Assembly (NCBI GenBank): GCA_035441325.1
Contig: DAOROA010000017.1
Coordinates: 1 to 64,000, forward strand
Source of the DNA: Competibacter_A sp002352125
GTDB taxonomy: Bacteria; Pseudomonadota; Gammaproteobacteria; Competibacterales; Competibacteraceae
Reading direction: 5' to 3'
DNA length: 64,000 nt
Below are positions 53,555 to 62,308 of the stretch, one piece after another. The notes beneath the pieces were generated by a model, which saw nothing but the letters and a program-made list of their open reading frames with translations, was not told the DNA's origin and did no database searches. Each line of letters starts with the position of its first letter. Within the stretch, counting starts at the first letter, position 1. A program made the translations under genes and the position numbers.

Positions 53555-54457
53555 TTACGACAAAGTCTTGCGCAGCCGATTCATGGCGACTACGACGCTG
53601 TTGCGCAACAGACCGATCGCGTGCTGCACGTTATCCACTTCGTCGCGGCTGCCCGGATTGTCTTTCAGCGGCAAATCCAGCTCGCCTTGAGCGATACGCT
53701 CGGTGACCGATGCCAAGCCCTTCAATCTCTTGATAATCGCCTTGTGGGTAAAAAAGAAGTTCAGCAAAAATGCCAGCGTGATCAAGCCGACGGTGTAAGG
53801 ATTCAAGAAGGTTAGCAATACATCGGCCACGGTCATGTCCGGCAGCTTGACGCCGATGATGCCGCGCACGTCGCCGACCTTGTAGCCGAAGGCTCGTTTG
53901 TCACCGTATTTCGCGATCACTTCCGCCGGTGCGTCCTTGGGATCGCCGTGGCATTTCAAGCAAGATTCCTGCACGAAAATTGGCCGGCTATAGCGATAAA
54001 AATTGTTTTCGAACGCCTCGTTGTATTTGAGAGATGAGTTGGCCTTGAAGGCCCGAATCGAATCGCTTTCGAAGCGGTCCGGAGCGTTGGCCGGGTTACG
54101 GTATTCGTCGCTGGTTACGCGAAAGGTGGCTCGGGTTGCGGTTTTGCTGACGATTTCGGACAATTCCCGGGTTGCTAGCGCCGGATTTTTAGAGAAAAAC
54201 TCCATGGTGTTATCGCTGTTAGCACGCTTGCCGAGATAATCGCGGAAATCGGGCGCCAAATGATCGACCCAAACCACGCCGGTGTTGGCCACCCACGCAC
54301 GAAAAGCGAGAACTTGCTCGGCCGAAGCCATGGCCTCATTTCGTAACTGATTGGTTTTCATGGCATAAATGCCAATAAAAAGTCCTGTAACGATCAAAGC
54401 TAACGTCAAAACAAAAACTAGAGAATATTTGAGCTGGATGCTCCACTTAGCAAACAT
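53555..54457 (-). CDS. Heme-binding membrane receptor (DUF3365/Tll0287-like) with HAMP domain, no output domain
   Basis: The 300-residue protein has a helix (about 11-32), a periplasmic DUF3365/Tll0287-like domain (about 35-205), a second helix (about 218-237) and a HAMP segment (about 238-300). The periplasmic domain carries the c-type heme motif CLKCH (166-170). The protein ends after HAMP with no kinase, methyl-accepting or diguanylate-cyclase domain, so any signal must pass to another protein. The PATAN-like protein encoded 70 bases downstream is the natural candidate. It probably senses redox state or a small ligand. Confidence 0.8.
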   Translation of the reverse strand: MFAKWSIQLKYSLVFVLTLALIVTGLFIGIYAMKTNQLRNEAMASAEQVLAFRAWVANTGVVWVDHLAPDFRDYLGKRANSDNTMEFFSKNPALATRELSEIVSKTATRATFRVTSDEYRNPANAPDRFESDSIRAFKANSSLKYNEAFENNFYRYSRPIFVQESCLKCHGDPKDAPAEVIAKYGDKRAFGYKVGDVRGIIGVKLPDMTVADVLLTFLNPYTVGLITLAFLLNFFFTHKAIIKRLKGLASVTERIAQGELDLPLKDNPGSRDEVDNVQHAIGLLRNSVVVAMNRLRKTLS

Positions 54458-54643
54458 TGATAGAAACTCCTTTGGATATTCTGCTCGTCAAACAAAGCTA
54501 ATCGGTTTTGGCCGGCTCCGCCGCTCCGCCAATTTTCGGTCGCATTGGCCAGCAAATTTAATAAATGCAAAATATGTACTAATTTTTCCTGCTTTCGTGC
54601 ACAAAACTTTGCGGTGGCCGTACAGATTTAAAGGTTAGTTAGG

Positions 54644-55498
54644 TCACGAGCCAGCCGCGAAGAACGGCGCCAGCAGCCGAGCGCAGGGTTTTGGATCTTC
54701 CAGGTGAGGATGATGCCCGCCGGGCAGGATATGCACCGTTAGCTTGGCGATACGGGCATAGCGTTCCTGCATGTAGGCCCGCTTGACCAAGTAGCCATCC
54801 GCCCCGCAAATCAGCAGCGCGGGCGCTTCGATGCGCTCCATGTAAGCGAGGATTTGTGGCTCGCTCAGATAGAGAGGCGAGACGAACCGCAGCCGGGGAT
54901 CGGTGCGCCAGCCGTAACCCTCGCCGACGGGCTGAATGCTGCGACCGACCAGCGTTTCCGCCGCCGTCCAAGACAAACCGCTGGCCTCGCAACGCGCCCG
55001 AATCGCAGCTTCGAGATTCGGATAAAGCGGCGGACGCTTGCGCGGTAGCCCGTTCATCTGCTCGATAGCCTTACCCAGGTTGGTCGGACCGTCGGCGGGA
55101 TTGCTGGTCGGCGGCCCTAAACCTTCGATCATCGCCACTTGGGTGATTCGATCCGGCAGAATCCCGGCCACGAAACTGACGATGCCCCCGCCCAGGGAAT
55201 GGCCGAGCAACGCGAAGCGTCCCCAGCCCAACGCGTCGGCAGCGGCGACAACGTCGGGAACAAAATCGACAAAATGGTAGTAAACCCCCGGCGGTCGAGG
55301 GTCGGAACGACCGTGCCCCGGCAGATCCAACGCGACCAGCCGCACGCCGGGCAAGAGGGGGGCCAGCGCGTCGAAGCTAGCGGCATTGTCGAGCCAGCCG
55401 TGCAGCGCTAACACCGGGACGCCGTCCGCTGGTCCCCAGACCCGAGCGGCCAGCCGCAAATACGGCGTCCGCAACTCCAGTTCCGCTGGCGTCGACAC
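54644..55498 (-). CDS. Alpha/beta hydrolase, unknown substrate
   Basis: The 284-residue enzyme has the alpha/beta hydrolase fold. VPVLALHGWLDNAASFD marks the oxyanion region, and the nucleophile elbow is ALLGHSLGGGIVS. The catalytic His is probably in HILPGGHHPHLE near the C-terminus, with the acid in GADGYLVK. It belongs to the general MhpC/esterase-type group. The substrate is unknown. It lies six bases after the ABM gene on the same strand. Confidence 0.85.
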   Translation of the reverse strand: MSTPAELELRTPYLRLAARVWGPADGVPVLALHGWLDNAASFDALAPLLPGVRLVALDLPGHGRSDPRPPGVYYHFVDFVPDVVAAADALGWGRFALLGHSLGGGIVSFVAGILPDRITQVAMIEGLGPPTSNPADGPTNLGKAIEQMNGLPRKRPPLYPNLEAAIRARCEASGLSWTAAETLVGRSIQPVGEGYGWRTDPRLRFVSPLYLSEPQILAYMERIEAPALLICGADGYLVKRAYMQERYARIAKLTVHILPGGHHPHLEDPKPCARLLAPFFAAGS

Positions 55499-55504
55499 CG
55501 CGCT

Positions 55505-55828
55505 TCAAACGCCTGGTGGATAATCCCAACCTGGGTCAGCCGGGAACAGGTTAGCGTACTTCGCGCTGCTGCGCGGTTCGGCCATCATCTCGGCCACCGC
55601 GTCGCGCCAGCGGGCGTAATGGACGGTTTCCTTGTGCTGGACGGTGGCTTCGACCGTGCGATAGACCTCGACCAGCACGAACCGGGTCGGGTCATCGGTC
55701 TGTTGGACGACATCGAAACGAGCGATGCCGGGCTCCAGAATGCTATTGCAGGCATTCTCCAGCGAAGCGGCCTTGAATGCCTCGACGCATTCCGGTTTGA
55801 CGTGGACGAAAACATGAACGATCAACAT
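55505..55828 (-). CDS. Antibiotic biosynthesis monooxygenase (ABM) family protein
   Basis: The 107-residue single ABM domain starts with MLIVHVFVHVKPECVEAFKAA and contains SILEPGIARFDVVQQTDDPTRFVLVEVYRT, the pattern of small quinol monooxygenases such as YgiN, which act without metal or cofactor. The ATG at 55828 follows GGGAGGAAAATCC. It is next to the ubiA/ubiC pair on the same strand, which may be coincidence, but a quinone-linked role is worth noting. Its activity is not shown. Confidence 0.88.
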   Translation of the reverse strand: MLIVHVFVHVKPECVEAFKAASLENACNSILEPGIARFDVVQQTDDPTRFVLVEVYRTVEATVQHKETVHYARWRDAVAEMMAEPRSSAKYANLFPADPGWDYPPGV

Positions 55829-55886
55829 GGATTTTCCTCCCTTGATAGAACCTCTCCCACGGAGGAGAGAGTTGGGCTGAGGGCGT

Positions 55887-56768
55887 TCAAGGCAACCCCG
55901 TCGGCAGATAATCCAGCAGCAGGCCACAGAAAATGACCAGCCCAAAACCGTTGTTGTTGAGAAACGCCTTGAAACATTCGGCCGGGTCGCGGTCGCGGAT
56001 CAGGTATTGCTGGTACAGCGCGAACCACGCCGCCACGAACAAAGCGAGATAATAAATCCAGCCTCGACCGGTTAGCAGCCCGACGACGGCCAGCACGCCC
56101 AGCAGCAGCAATTGCAAATAGCCGACGATCTGTTTATCCCGTTTGCCAAACAGGATGGCAGTGGATTTGACTCCGATCTTGAGGTCGTCTTCTCGATCCA
56201 CCATCGCGTATTGCGTATCGTAAACCGCCGACCAGATCACGTTCGCGAAAAACAGGCACCAAGCGGTCGCGGGCAGCGAGTCGGTCACCGCCGCGTAGGC
56301 CATCGGAATGCCCCAGCCAAACGCCGCACCGAGATGGAATTGGGGAAAGTGGTGGAACCGTTTCATGAGGGGGTAGCTGACGGCCAGCGCCAGACCGACG
56401 AAAGACAGTTCGACGGTCAACGCATTCTGCGTCAGCACCAAGGCAAAAGCCAATAAACACAGCACGACCGCGAGGCTCGTCGCCTCGCCTAGCTTGACTC
56501 GGCCCGCCGCCAGCGGTCGGTCGCGGGTACGGGCGACGTGCGGATCGAAGTCGCGGTCGACGATATCGTTCATGATGCAGCCAGCCGAGCGCATCAGCCC
56601 CACGCCCAGCACGAAAACGAGCACGGTGCCGCGCGGCGGCTGGCCGCTTCCGGCGAGCCAAAGCGCCCATAAAGTTGGCCACAATAGCAAGTAAATACCG
56701 ATGGGGCGATGCAAGCGCATCAGCAAAGCGTATTCGCGCAAGCGATTTTCGAAGCGGTCGATGTTCAT
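55887..56768 (-). CDS. ubiA: 4-hydroxybenzoate polyprenyltransferase
   Basis: The 293-residue membrane enzyme attaches a polyprenyl chain to 4-hydroxybenzoate in ubiquinone synthesis. Two Asp-rich substrate motifs are visible: NDIVDRDFDPHVARTRDRPLAAG-type sequence and YAMVDREDDLKIGVKSTAILFG. About eight membrane helices are predicted. The ATG at 56768 overlaps the ubiC stop by four bases, which supports this start over the long upstream frame. Confidence 0.95.
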   Translation of the reverse strand: MNIDRFENRLREYALLMRLHRPIGIYLLLWPTLWALWLAGSGQPPRGTVLVFVLGVGLMRSAGCIMNDIVDRDFDPHVARTRDRPLAAGRVKLGEATSLAVVLCLLAFALVLTQNALTVELSFVGLALAVSYPLMKRFHHFPQFHLGAAFGWGIPMAYAAVTDSLPATAWCLFFANVIWSAVYDTQYAMVDREDDLKIGVKSTAILFGKRDKQIVGYLQLLLLGVLAVVGLLTGRGWIYYLALFVAAWFALYQQYLIRDRDPAECFKAFLNNNGFGLVIFCGLLLDYLPTGLP

Positions 56769-57433
56769 GGCGAAGAGAGGTCCATTCGGCAACGGGCGGG
56801 AGATACCGGTAAATCGGGCAAAAAAATCTCGCATACCAACAGCGGGCAACCGTCGATTTGGAACACGGAGCGGCGTCCCCAGATCGCATCCGGCGGTTCG
56901 GCGAAACCGGCGAACGCTCGCTGGTGCAAGAGTTGGCTGGCCGCGATGCGGGCGATTTCGACCGGGCCGCGCCAAACGTTGGGATCGGCGAACAGCACTT
57001 CTCCCAAAGGGCGCGCGCCCAGCCGCGTCAGCCGGCGTCCCCGGCCGCTCAAAGTCTGCGATGGAATCAGTGTACGGGCAAACACCCAAGGTTGCTCGCC
57101 GCAAAACAACTGGACTTCGCGGGTCCATGTCCAGACGCCTGGCCTCAATTTCAGAGCACACGCCTCGTCGCGGCCGGGATGGGCCCAGCCTTGGAACAGG
57201 ACGCGCACGCGAAAACGATCCCCACAAATGCGGCGTAGCCGTCGGGTTAGAGATCCTCGGTCGAGTAACCAAGCGTTTAAACCGGGGGGCGCATCGCTCA
57301 AAAATGGCCGCGAGCGCGAATGCCAATGCGAAGATGCGTCGGAGAGCAGGTTATGGCGGTCGGCGTGCAAGAGAGTTATTAATAAAATTTTGGATTTGAC
57401 GAAAAAAACAATTATGGCATGGTTGCTAGTCAT
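56765..57433 (-). CDS. ubiC: Chorismate-pyruvate lyase
   Basis: The enzyme removes pyruvate from chorismate to give 4-hydroxybenzoate, the UbiA substrate. The family blocks are APPGLNAWLLDRGSLTRRL, CGEQPWVFARTLIPSQTLSG, RLTRLGARPLGEVLF and WGRRSVFQIDGCPLLVCEIFLP. The 222-residue form from ATG 57433 has an extra N-terminus of about 45 residues compared with E. coli UbiC (165 residues). A start further inside, for example TTG at 57370, is possible. It is coupled to ubiA by a four-base overlap and divergent from the antiporter gene. Confidence 0.88.
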   Translation of the reverse strand: MTSNHAIIVFFVKSKILLITLLHADRHNLLSDASSHWHSRSRPFLSDAPPGLNAWLLDRGSLTRRLRRICGDRFRVRVLFQGWAHPGRDEACALKLRPGVWTWTREVQLFCGEQPWVFARTLIPSQTLSGRGRRLTRLGARPLGEVLFADPNVWRGPVEIARIAASQLLHQRAFAGFAEPPDAIWGRRSVFQIDGCPLLVCEIFLPDLPVSPARCRMDLSSP

Positions 57434-57543
57434 CGGGGGAATGACGCCGAATGCTGCATAGCAACGAGACCGTCGAATCCTGTTACATTTTCACGACGAA
57501 TTTGGTGTGCCGTCACCGACACAAGGCTGGAAATCCAAACAGA

Positions 57544-58719
57544 ATGCATGAAGCTCAAAATCCCATCATCTTTTCGCTGTTCCTGATTTTCACTGGCGCG
57601 GCGCTATGCGCTACGCTAGCGCTGTATGCACGCCAGGCGTTACCGATCGCTTACATCGCGCTGGGTATTCTGATCGGACCCTATGGCTTTGGGTTGATCG
57701 GCAACGCTTCAGCCATCGACGAAATGGCCCAAATCGGCATCATGTTCTTGCTGTTCCTGCTGGGGCTCGACTTGTCACCCCAACGCCTGTTGCAAATGTT
57801 GCGCAAGGCGACCTTAATCACCCTTGGCACTTCGCTGGTATTCGCCCTGATAGGCGGTTGGATCGCACGGTTGTTCGGCTACGGCTTGGGCGAAAGCGTG
57901 CTGGTCGGCGCGGCGATGACCTTTTCCAGTACGATCATTGGCCTCAAGCTGCTGCCGACCCGCACTTTGCATCATCAGCACACCGGCGAAATCATCATCA
58001 GCATCCTGTTGCTCCAGGATTTGCTGGCCATCGCAATTCTATTGTTGCTCGAAGGATTGGGAGGGCGCGGTTCTTCGCTGCAAGGGTTGGGCCTGCTGAT
58101 CGTTACGTTGCCTTTACTGCTCGGATCCGCTTTTTTGGCGGCGCGCTACGCGCTGGTTCCGCTGATCCACAAATTCGACAAGATCCGCGAGTACATCTTT
58201 CTGACCGCCATCGGCTGGTGCTTGTGCATTTCGCAGATGGCAGCACTGGTTGGCCTGTCTTACGCCATCGGTGCATTCATCGGCGGAGTCGCGCTGGCTA
58301 CCAGTCCGATCGCGCTTTACATCGCCGACAGCCTCAAGCCGCTGCGCGATTTCTTCTTGGTACTGTTCTTCTTCTCTCTGGGTGCCGGCTTCGATCTGGG
58401 AATGCTGCGGGCGGTCTTCTTGCCCACTTTGCTGTTGGGCGGCCTGTTGATGGTCGCCAAGCCTTGGGTATTCAGAGGTTTCTTGCAGTGGGCTGGGGAG
58501 CGGCCGCGCATCGCCATGGAGGTGGGTGTTCGGCTGGGGCAAGTGAGCGAATTTGCTCTGTTGATTGCGGTGCTGGCCCAAGAAAACCAGTTAATCAGCC
58601 GGGAAGCGTCTTACTTGGTTCAGGCGACGACCCTGTTGACCTTTATCGCTTCCACGTACTACCTGGTGCTCAACTACCCGACACCCGTCGCCATTTCCGA
58701 CAGCTTGCGCCGAGACTGA
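57544..58719 (+). CDS. CPA2 family cation:proton antiporter (KefB-like membrane domain)
   Basis: The 391-residue membrane protein has about twelve helices. Family motifs are QALPIAYIALGILIGPYGFGLI, GIMFLLFLLGLDLSP, MTFSSTIIGLKLLP and ILLLQDLLAI, which contain the ion-binding Gln-Asp pair of helix 6. It lacks the TrkA-N (RCK) domain that regulates KefB or KefC, so it would be a constitutive K+/H+ or Na+/H+ antiporter. The ATG at 57544 is chosen because the 31 residues from the ATG at 57451 show no conservation. It is divergent from ubiC. Confidence 0.85.
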   Translation: MHEAQNPIIFSLFLIFTGAALCATLALYARQALPIAYIALGILIGPYGFGLIGNASAIDEMAQIGIMFLLFLLGLDLSPQRLLQMLRKATLITLGTSLVFALIGGWIARLFGYGLGESVLVGAAMTFSSTIIGLKLLPTRTLHHQHTGEIIISILLLQDLLAIAILLLLEGLGGRGSSLQGLGLLIVTLPLLLGSAFLAARYALVPLIHKFDKIREYIFLTAIGWCLCISQMAALVGLSYAIGAFIGGVALATSPIALYIADSLKPLRDFFLVLFFFSLGAGFDLGMLRAVFLPTLLLGGLLMVAKPWVFRGFLQWAGERPRIAMEVGVRLGQVSEFALLIAVLAQENQLISREASYLVQATTLLTFIASTYYLVLNYPTPVAISDSLRRD

Positions 58720-58791
58720 AGCGATGCCGGGCCGGCCGGGTTAAGCCGCCAAAGCAGCGAACGGTCCGGTGGACACCGTCGCAATAATTGA

Positions 58792-58820
58792 TTGGCGCGC
58801 ACCGCGATTTTTCCTATAAT
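58792..58820 (+). promoter_or_regulatory. Sigma-70 promoter upstream of tkt
   Basis: TTGGCG (58792-58797) and a perfect TATAAT (58815-58820) are separated by 17 bases. The likely start of transcription is near 58827, giving a leader of about 180 bases before the tkt ATG. Direction and position make it the promoter of the tkt-gap-pgk series. Confidence 0.75.
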
Positions 58821-59004
58821 CGCCGCCATTTTTCGGCCGAACCGAATCCCAAAGGGGGGTTTGGCGCGACCGGACATCCCTAGTGATCTCTCCGGTGAAC
58901 GTCCCAGCAAGAGCGACGCGCGCGGTCGGGGCACACGATGCACGATACATGGCGCTTGTTGTCCCCCACTTTTTTCCCTTATTTGCTGAAACAGGAGAGA
59001 GTGA

Positions 59005-61116
59005 ATGCCCTCGCGTAGTGAATTGGCCGCCCCTCGCTTGGTGGACGATATGATCGACGAATTAGATACGATCACAGCTAACCCCATGGGCCAGGAGACT
59101 CCGATCCCTTCCCGCCGCGAGCTGGCCAACGCCATCCGCGCCTTGAGCATGGATGCCGTGCAGCGGGCGGAATCCGGCCACCCCGGCGCCCCGATGGGCA
59201 TGGCGGATTTTGGCATGGTGCTGTGGAACGACTTTCTGCGGCACAACCCGGCCAACCCCAAATGGTTCAACCGCGACCGCCTGATCCTGTCCAACGGCCA
59301 CGGCTCGATGCTGCTGTATTCCCTGCTGCACCTGAGCGGCTACGATCTGACCATCGAGGATCTGCGCAACTTTCGGCAGTTGGGTTCGCGGACGCCGGGT
59401 CATCCCGAATACGGCCTCACGCCGGGCGTAGAAACCACCACGGGCCCGCTAGGACAGGGCTTGGCGAACGGCGTCGGCATGGCGTTGGCCGAGCGGGCGC
59501 TGGCAACCCGCTTCAACCGTCCCCGCTTTCCCATCGTCGATCATTACACCTACGTCATTCTGGGCGACGGTTGCCTGATGGAAGGAATTTCCTACGAGGC
59601 CTGCTCCCTGGCGGGGCTCTGGGGTCTGGGCAAGCTGATCTGCCTATACGACGACAACGGCATTTCCATCGACGGCAAAGTACGGGGCTGGTTCAGCGAG
59701 GATATGGTCCAGCGATTCCAGTCTTGCGGCTGGCATGTGATTCCCAACGTGGACGGTCACGACCCGGTGGCGATCCACGAGGCCATCGCCCAAGCGCGGG
59801 CCTACTCCCAAAGCCCGACTCTAATTTGCTGCAAAACCACCATCGCCCGGGGTTCGCCGAACAAGGGGGGCAGCGAGAAATCGCACGGTGCGCCCCTCGG
59901 CGCCGCCGAGGTCGCCGCGACCCGCGAGAACATCGGCTGGCGGCACGAGCCTTTCGTCATCCCACCCGAGTACTATCGCGCCTTCGACGCCCGCGCCAAG
60001 GGCGAGGCATGGGAAGCAGAATGGAACGCTTTGTTCGCTCGCTATCGGGCGGAATATCCGGGGCCGGCAGCAGAATTCGAGCGGCGGCTGGCTTGCGGCT
60101 TTCCACCCGATTGGGAAGAACTGGCCTGGAACTTCATCCAAGCCATGCAAGAACGGCACGAGGATCTCGCTACCCGGGCCGCTTCCCAGCGCGCGCTTGA
60201 GGCTTACGGCCCCTACTTCCCCAGCCTGGTCGGCGGTTCAGCGGATCTCACCGAGTCCACCGGCATCCCTTGGGTCGGCTGCCGGCCGGTCGATTTCGAA
60301 AATCCCGACGGCAATCTGATCTATTACGGCGCCCGCGAGTTCGCGATGAACGCCATCATGAACGGCTTGGCCCTGCACGGCGGCTATGTGCCGTTCGGCG
60401 GCACCTTCTTGATGTTCTCCGACTATTGCCGCAGCGCCATCCGTATGTCTGCGCTGATGAAACTGCGCTGCGTGTTCATTCTGACCCACGACTCGATCGG
60501 CGTTGGCGGCGATGGCCCGACCCACCAGCCGATCGAACACGTCGCCGGCTTGCGCATCGTTCCCGAACTGTCCGTTTGGCGGACCTGCGACACCACCGAA
60601 ACGGCGGTGGCCTGGAAAGCAGCGCTGGAACGGATCAACGGTCCGACCTGCCTGATTTTCACCCGCCAGAAGTTGCCGCACCAAGATCGGACTCCAGAGC
60701 AGGTGCGGGCCATCGCCCGAGGCGGCTACGTGCTACTCGACTGCGGCGATGATCCCGAGGCCATCATCATCGCCACCGGTTCCGAAGTGCAACTGGCAGT
60801 AGCTGCCGCCCGGCAATTGAACGCGCAGGGCCGGCGGGTGCGGGTAGTCTCCATGCCGTCGGTAGACGTGTTCGACGCGCAGGACGCCGACTACCGCGAA
60901 TCGGTGCTGCCGATGGCCGTGACCCGGCGAGTGGTGGTGGAAGCCGGGGTAACGGCACCTTGGTACAAATATGCTGGCCCGAAAGGAACAGTGATCGGCA
61001 TCGACTGCTTTGGCGAGTGCGGCCCGCCGGAAATCATCTTCCAGCACTTTGGCTTCACCACCGACCGCGTGGTCGCCGCCGTGGAAGCTCTGTTCCAGAG
61101 GGACGCTGTTTTTTGA
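59005..61116 (+). CDS. tkt: Transketolase
   Basis: The 703-residue thiamine-diphosphate enzyme moves two-carbon units in the pentose-phosphate pathway. Visible are the N-terminal substrate blocks MDAVQRAESGHPGAPMGMA and GPLGQGLANGVGMA and the cofactor motif GDGCLMEGISYEAC...LICLYDDNGISID. The pyrimidine domain contains GGSADLTEST and THDSIGVGGDGPTHQPIEH. It carries an extra 35 or so residues at the N-terminus. CAGGAGAGAG lies upstream of the ATG. It leads the tkt-gap-pgk series, which serves both glycolysis and carbon fixation-type cycles. Confidence 0.97.
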   Translation: MPSRSELAAPRLVDDMIDELDTITANPMGQETPIPSRRELANAIRALSMDAVQRAESGHPGAPMGMADFGMVLWNDFLRHNPANPKWFNRDRLILSNGHGSMLLYSLLHLSGYDLTIEDLRNFRQLGSRTPGHPEYGLTPGVETTTGPLGQGLANGVGMALAERALATRFNRPRFPIVDHYTYVILGDGCLMEGISYEACSLAGLWGLGKLICLYDDNGISIDGKVRGWFSEDMVQRFQSCGWHVIPNVDGHDPVAIHEAIAQARAYSQSPTLICCKTTIARGSPNKGGSEKSHGAPLGAAEVAATRENIGWRHEPFVIPPEYYRAFDARAKGEAWEAEWNALFARYRAEYPGPAAEFERRLACGFPPDWEELAWNFIQAMQERHEDLATRAASQRALEAYGPYFPSLVGGSADLTESTGIPWVGCRPVDFENPDGNLIYYGAREFAMNAIMNGLALHGGYVPFGGTFLMFSDYCRSAIRMSALMKLRCVFILTHDSIGVGGDGPTHQPIEHVAGLRIVPELSVWRTCDTTETAVAWKAALERINGPTCLIFTRQKLPHQDRTPEQVRAIARGGYVLLDCGDDPEAIIIATGSEVQLAVAAARQLNAQGRRVRVVSMPSVDVFDAQDADYRESVLPMAVTRRVVVEAGVTAPWYKYAGPKGTVIGIDCFGECGPPEIIFQHFGFTTDRVVAAVEALFQRDAVF

Positions 61117-61201
61117 TGAATCCGATCTACACTTGATCGTGTTGGGTGAACGGCGACGTTCGCCCGTTTTTTGATGAAAACCACTCTGTTGGAGGCAAGT
61201 A

Positions 61202-62200
61202 ATGGCCATTAAAGTTGGCATCAATGGGTTCGGTCGCATCGGCCGCATGGTGTTTCGCGCTGCGGTGAAGAGCTTCCCGGATATCGAAATCGTCGGTATC
61301 AACGACCTGCTCGAACCGGACTACCTGGCCTACATGCTGATGTATGATTCCGTGCATGGCCGCTTCAAGGGTGAGGTCTCTGTCGATGGCAACACCCTGG
61401 TCGTCAACGGCAAGAAGATCCGTCTGACCGCCGTCAAGGATCCGGCCGAACTGAAATGGAACGAAGTCGGCGCCGACATCGTCGTCGAGTCCACGGGCCT
61501 GTTCCTGACTAAGGAAACCTGTCAGAAGCACATCACCGCTGGCGCCAAGAAAGTCATCCAGAGCGCTCCCAGCAAGGATGACACCCCGATGTTCGTCTAC
61601 GGCGTGAACGACAAGACCTACGCCGGCCAGACCATCATCTCCAACGCGTCCTGCACCACCAACTGCCTGGCGCCCGTCGCCAAAGTGCTGAACGACACTT
61701 GGGGCATCAAGCGCGGCCTGATGACCACCGTGCATGCTGCCACCGCCACCCAGAAGACCGTCGATGGTCCGTCCAACAAGGACTGGCGCGGTGGTCGCGG
61801 TATCCTGGAAAACATCATCCCATCCTCGACCGGCGCTGCCAAGGCGGTGGGCGTGGTCATCCCTGAGCTGAACAAGAAGCTCACCGGCATGGCCTTCCGC
61901 GTGCCCACCTCCGATGTGTCGGTGGTCGATCTGACCGTGGAACTGAACAAGCCAGCGTCCTACAAGGATATCTGCGCCGCGATGAAGGCTGCCTCGGAAG
62001 GCGCGATGAAGGGCGTGCTGGGCTATACCGAAGACAAGGTCGTGGCCACCGACTTCCGCGGCGAAAGCTGCACCTCCACGTTCGATGCCGATGCCGGTAT
62101 CGCGCTGGACGACACCTTTGTCAAAGTCGTGGCCTGGTACGACAACGAGTGGGGCTATTCCTGCAAAGTGTTGGAAATGGTTCGGGTGATGGCCAAGTAA
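61202..62200 (+). CDS. gap: Glyceraldehyde-3-phosphate dehydrogenase
   Basis: The 332-residue NAD(P)-dependent enzyme oxidises glyceraldehyde-3-phosphate. GINGFGRIGRMVFRAA binds the dinucleotide. Cys151 is in SNASCTTNCLAPVAKVLN, and the C-terminal YDNEWGYSCKVLEMV is typical. Codon use is visibly biased to a few synonymous codons, as expected of a strongly expressed gene. TTGGAGGCAAGTA precedes the ATG. It follows tkt after 85 bases. Confidence 0.97.
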   Translation: MAIKVGINGFGRIGRMVFRAAVKSFPDIEIVGINDLLEPDYLAYMLMYDSVHGRFKGEVSVDGNTLVVNGKKIRLTAVKDPAELKWNEVGADIVVESTGLFLTKETCQKHITAGAKKVIQSAPSKDDTPMFVYGVNDKTYAGQTIISNASCTTNCLAPVAKVLNDTWGIKRGLMTTVHAATATQKTVDGPSNKDWRGGRGILENIIPSSTGAAKAVGVVIPELNKKLTGMAFRVPTSDVSVVDLTVELNKPASYKDICAAMKAASEGAMKGVLGYTEDKVVATDFRGESCTSTFDADAGIALDDTFVKVVAWYDNEWGYSCKVLEMVRVMAK

Positions 62201-62245
62201 GTAGTCGCCACGCGGCGGCAGTTCCTTGCTGAACTGAAATCCCTG

Positions 62246-62288
62246 CCCCCGCCGCCTTGCGTTCTCAACCAAGGCGGACGGGGGTTTT
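62246..62288 (+). terminator. Hairpin with short T run between gap and pgk
   Basis: CCCCCG-C-CCGCCTTG pairs with CAAGGCGGACGGGGG, one bulge allowed, around a ten-base loop, followed by TTTTGTTT. It starts 45 bases after the gap stop and ends 20 bases before the pgk ATG. It looks like a terminator or a processing/attenuation point. Confidence 0.7.
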
Positions 62289-62308
62289 GTTTATGGAGGA
62301 GAGAATTA

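Noticed and set aside
57606..58787. 393-residue plus-strand frame over the antiporter gene
   Set aside because: It is an out-of-frame Arg/His-rich reading of a membrane-protein gene. The antiporter frame explains the sequence.
61127..62272. 381-residue antisense frame to gap
   Set aside because: Antisense frames are common opposite strongly codon-biased genes. It has no family features or ribosome-binding site.
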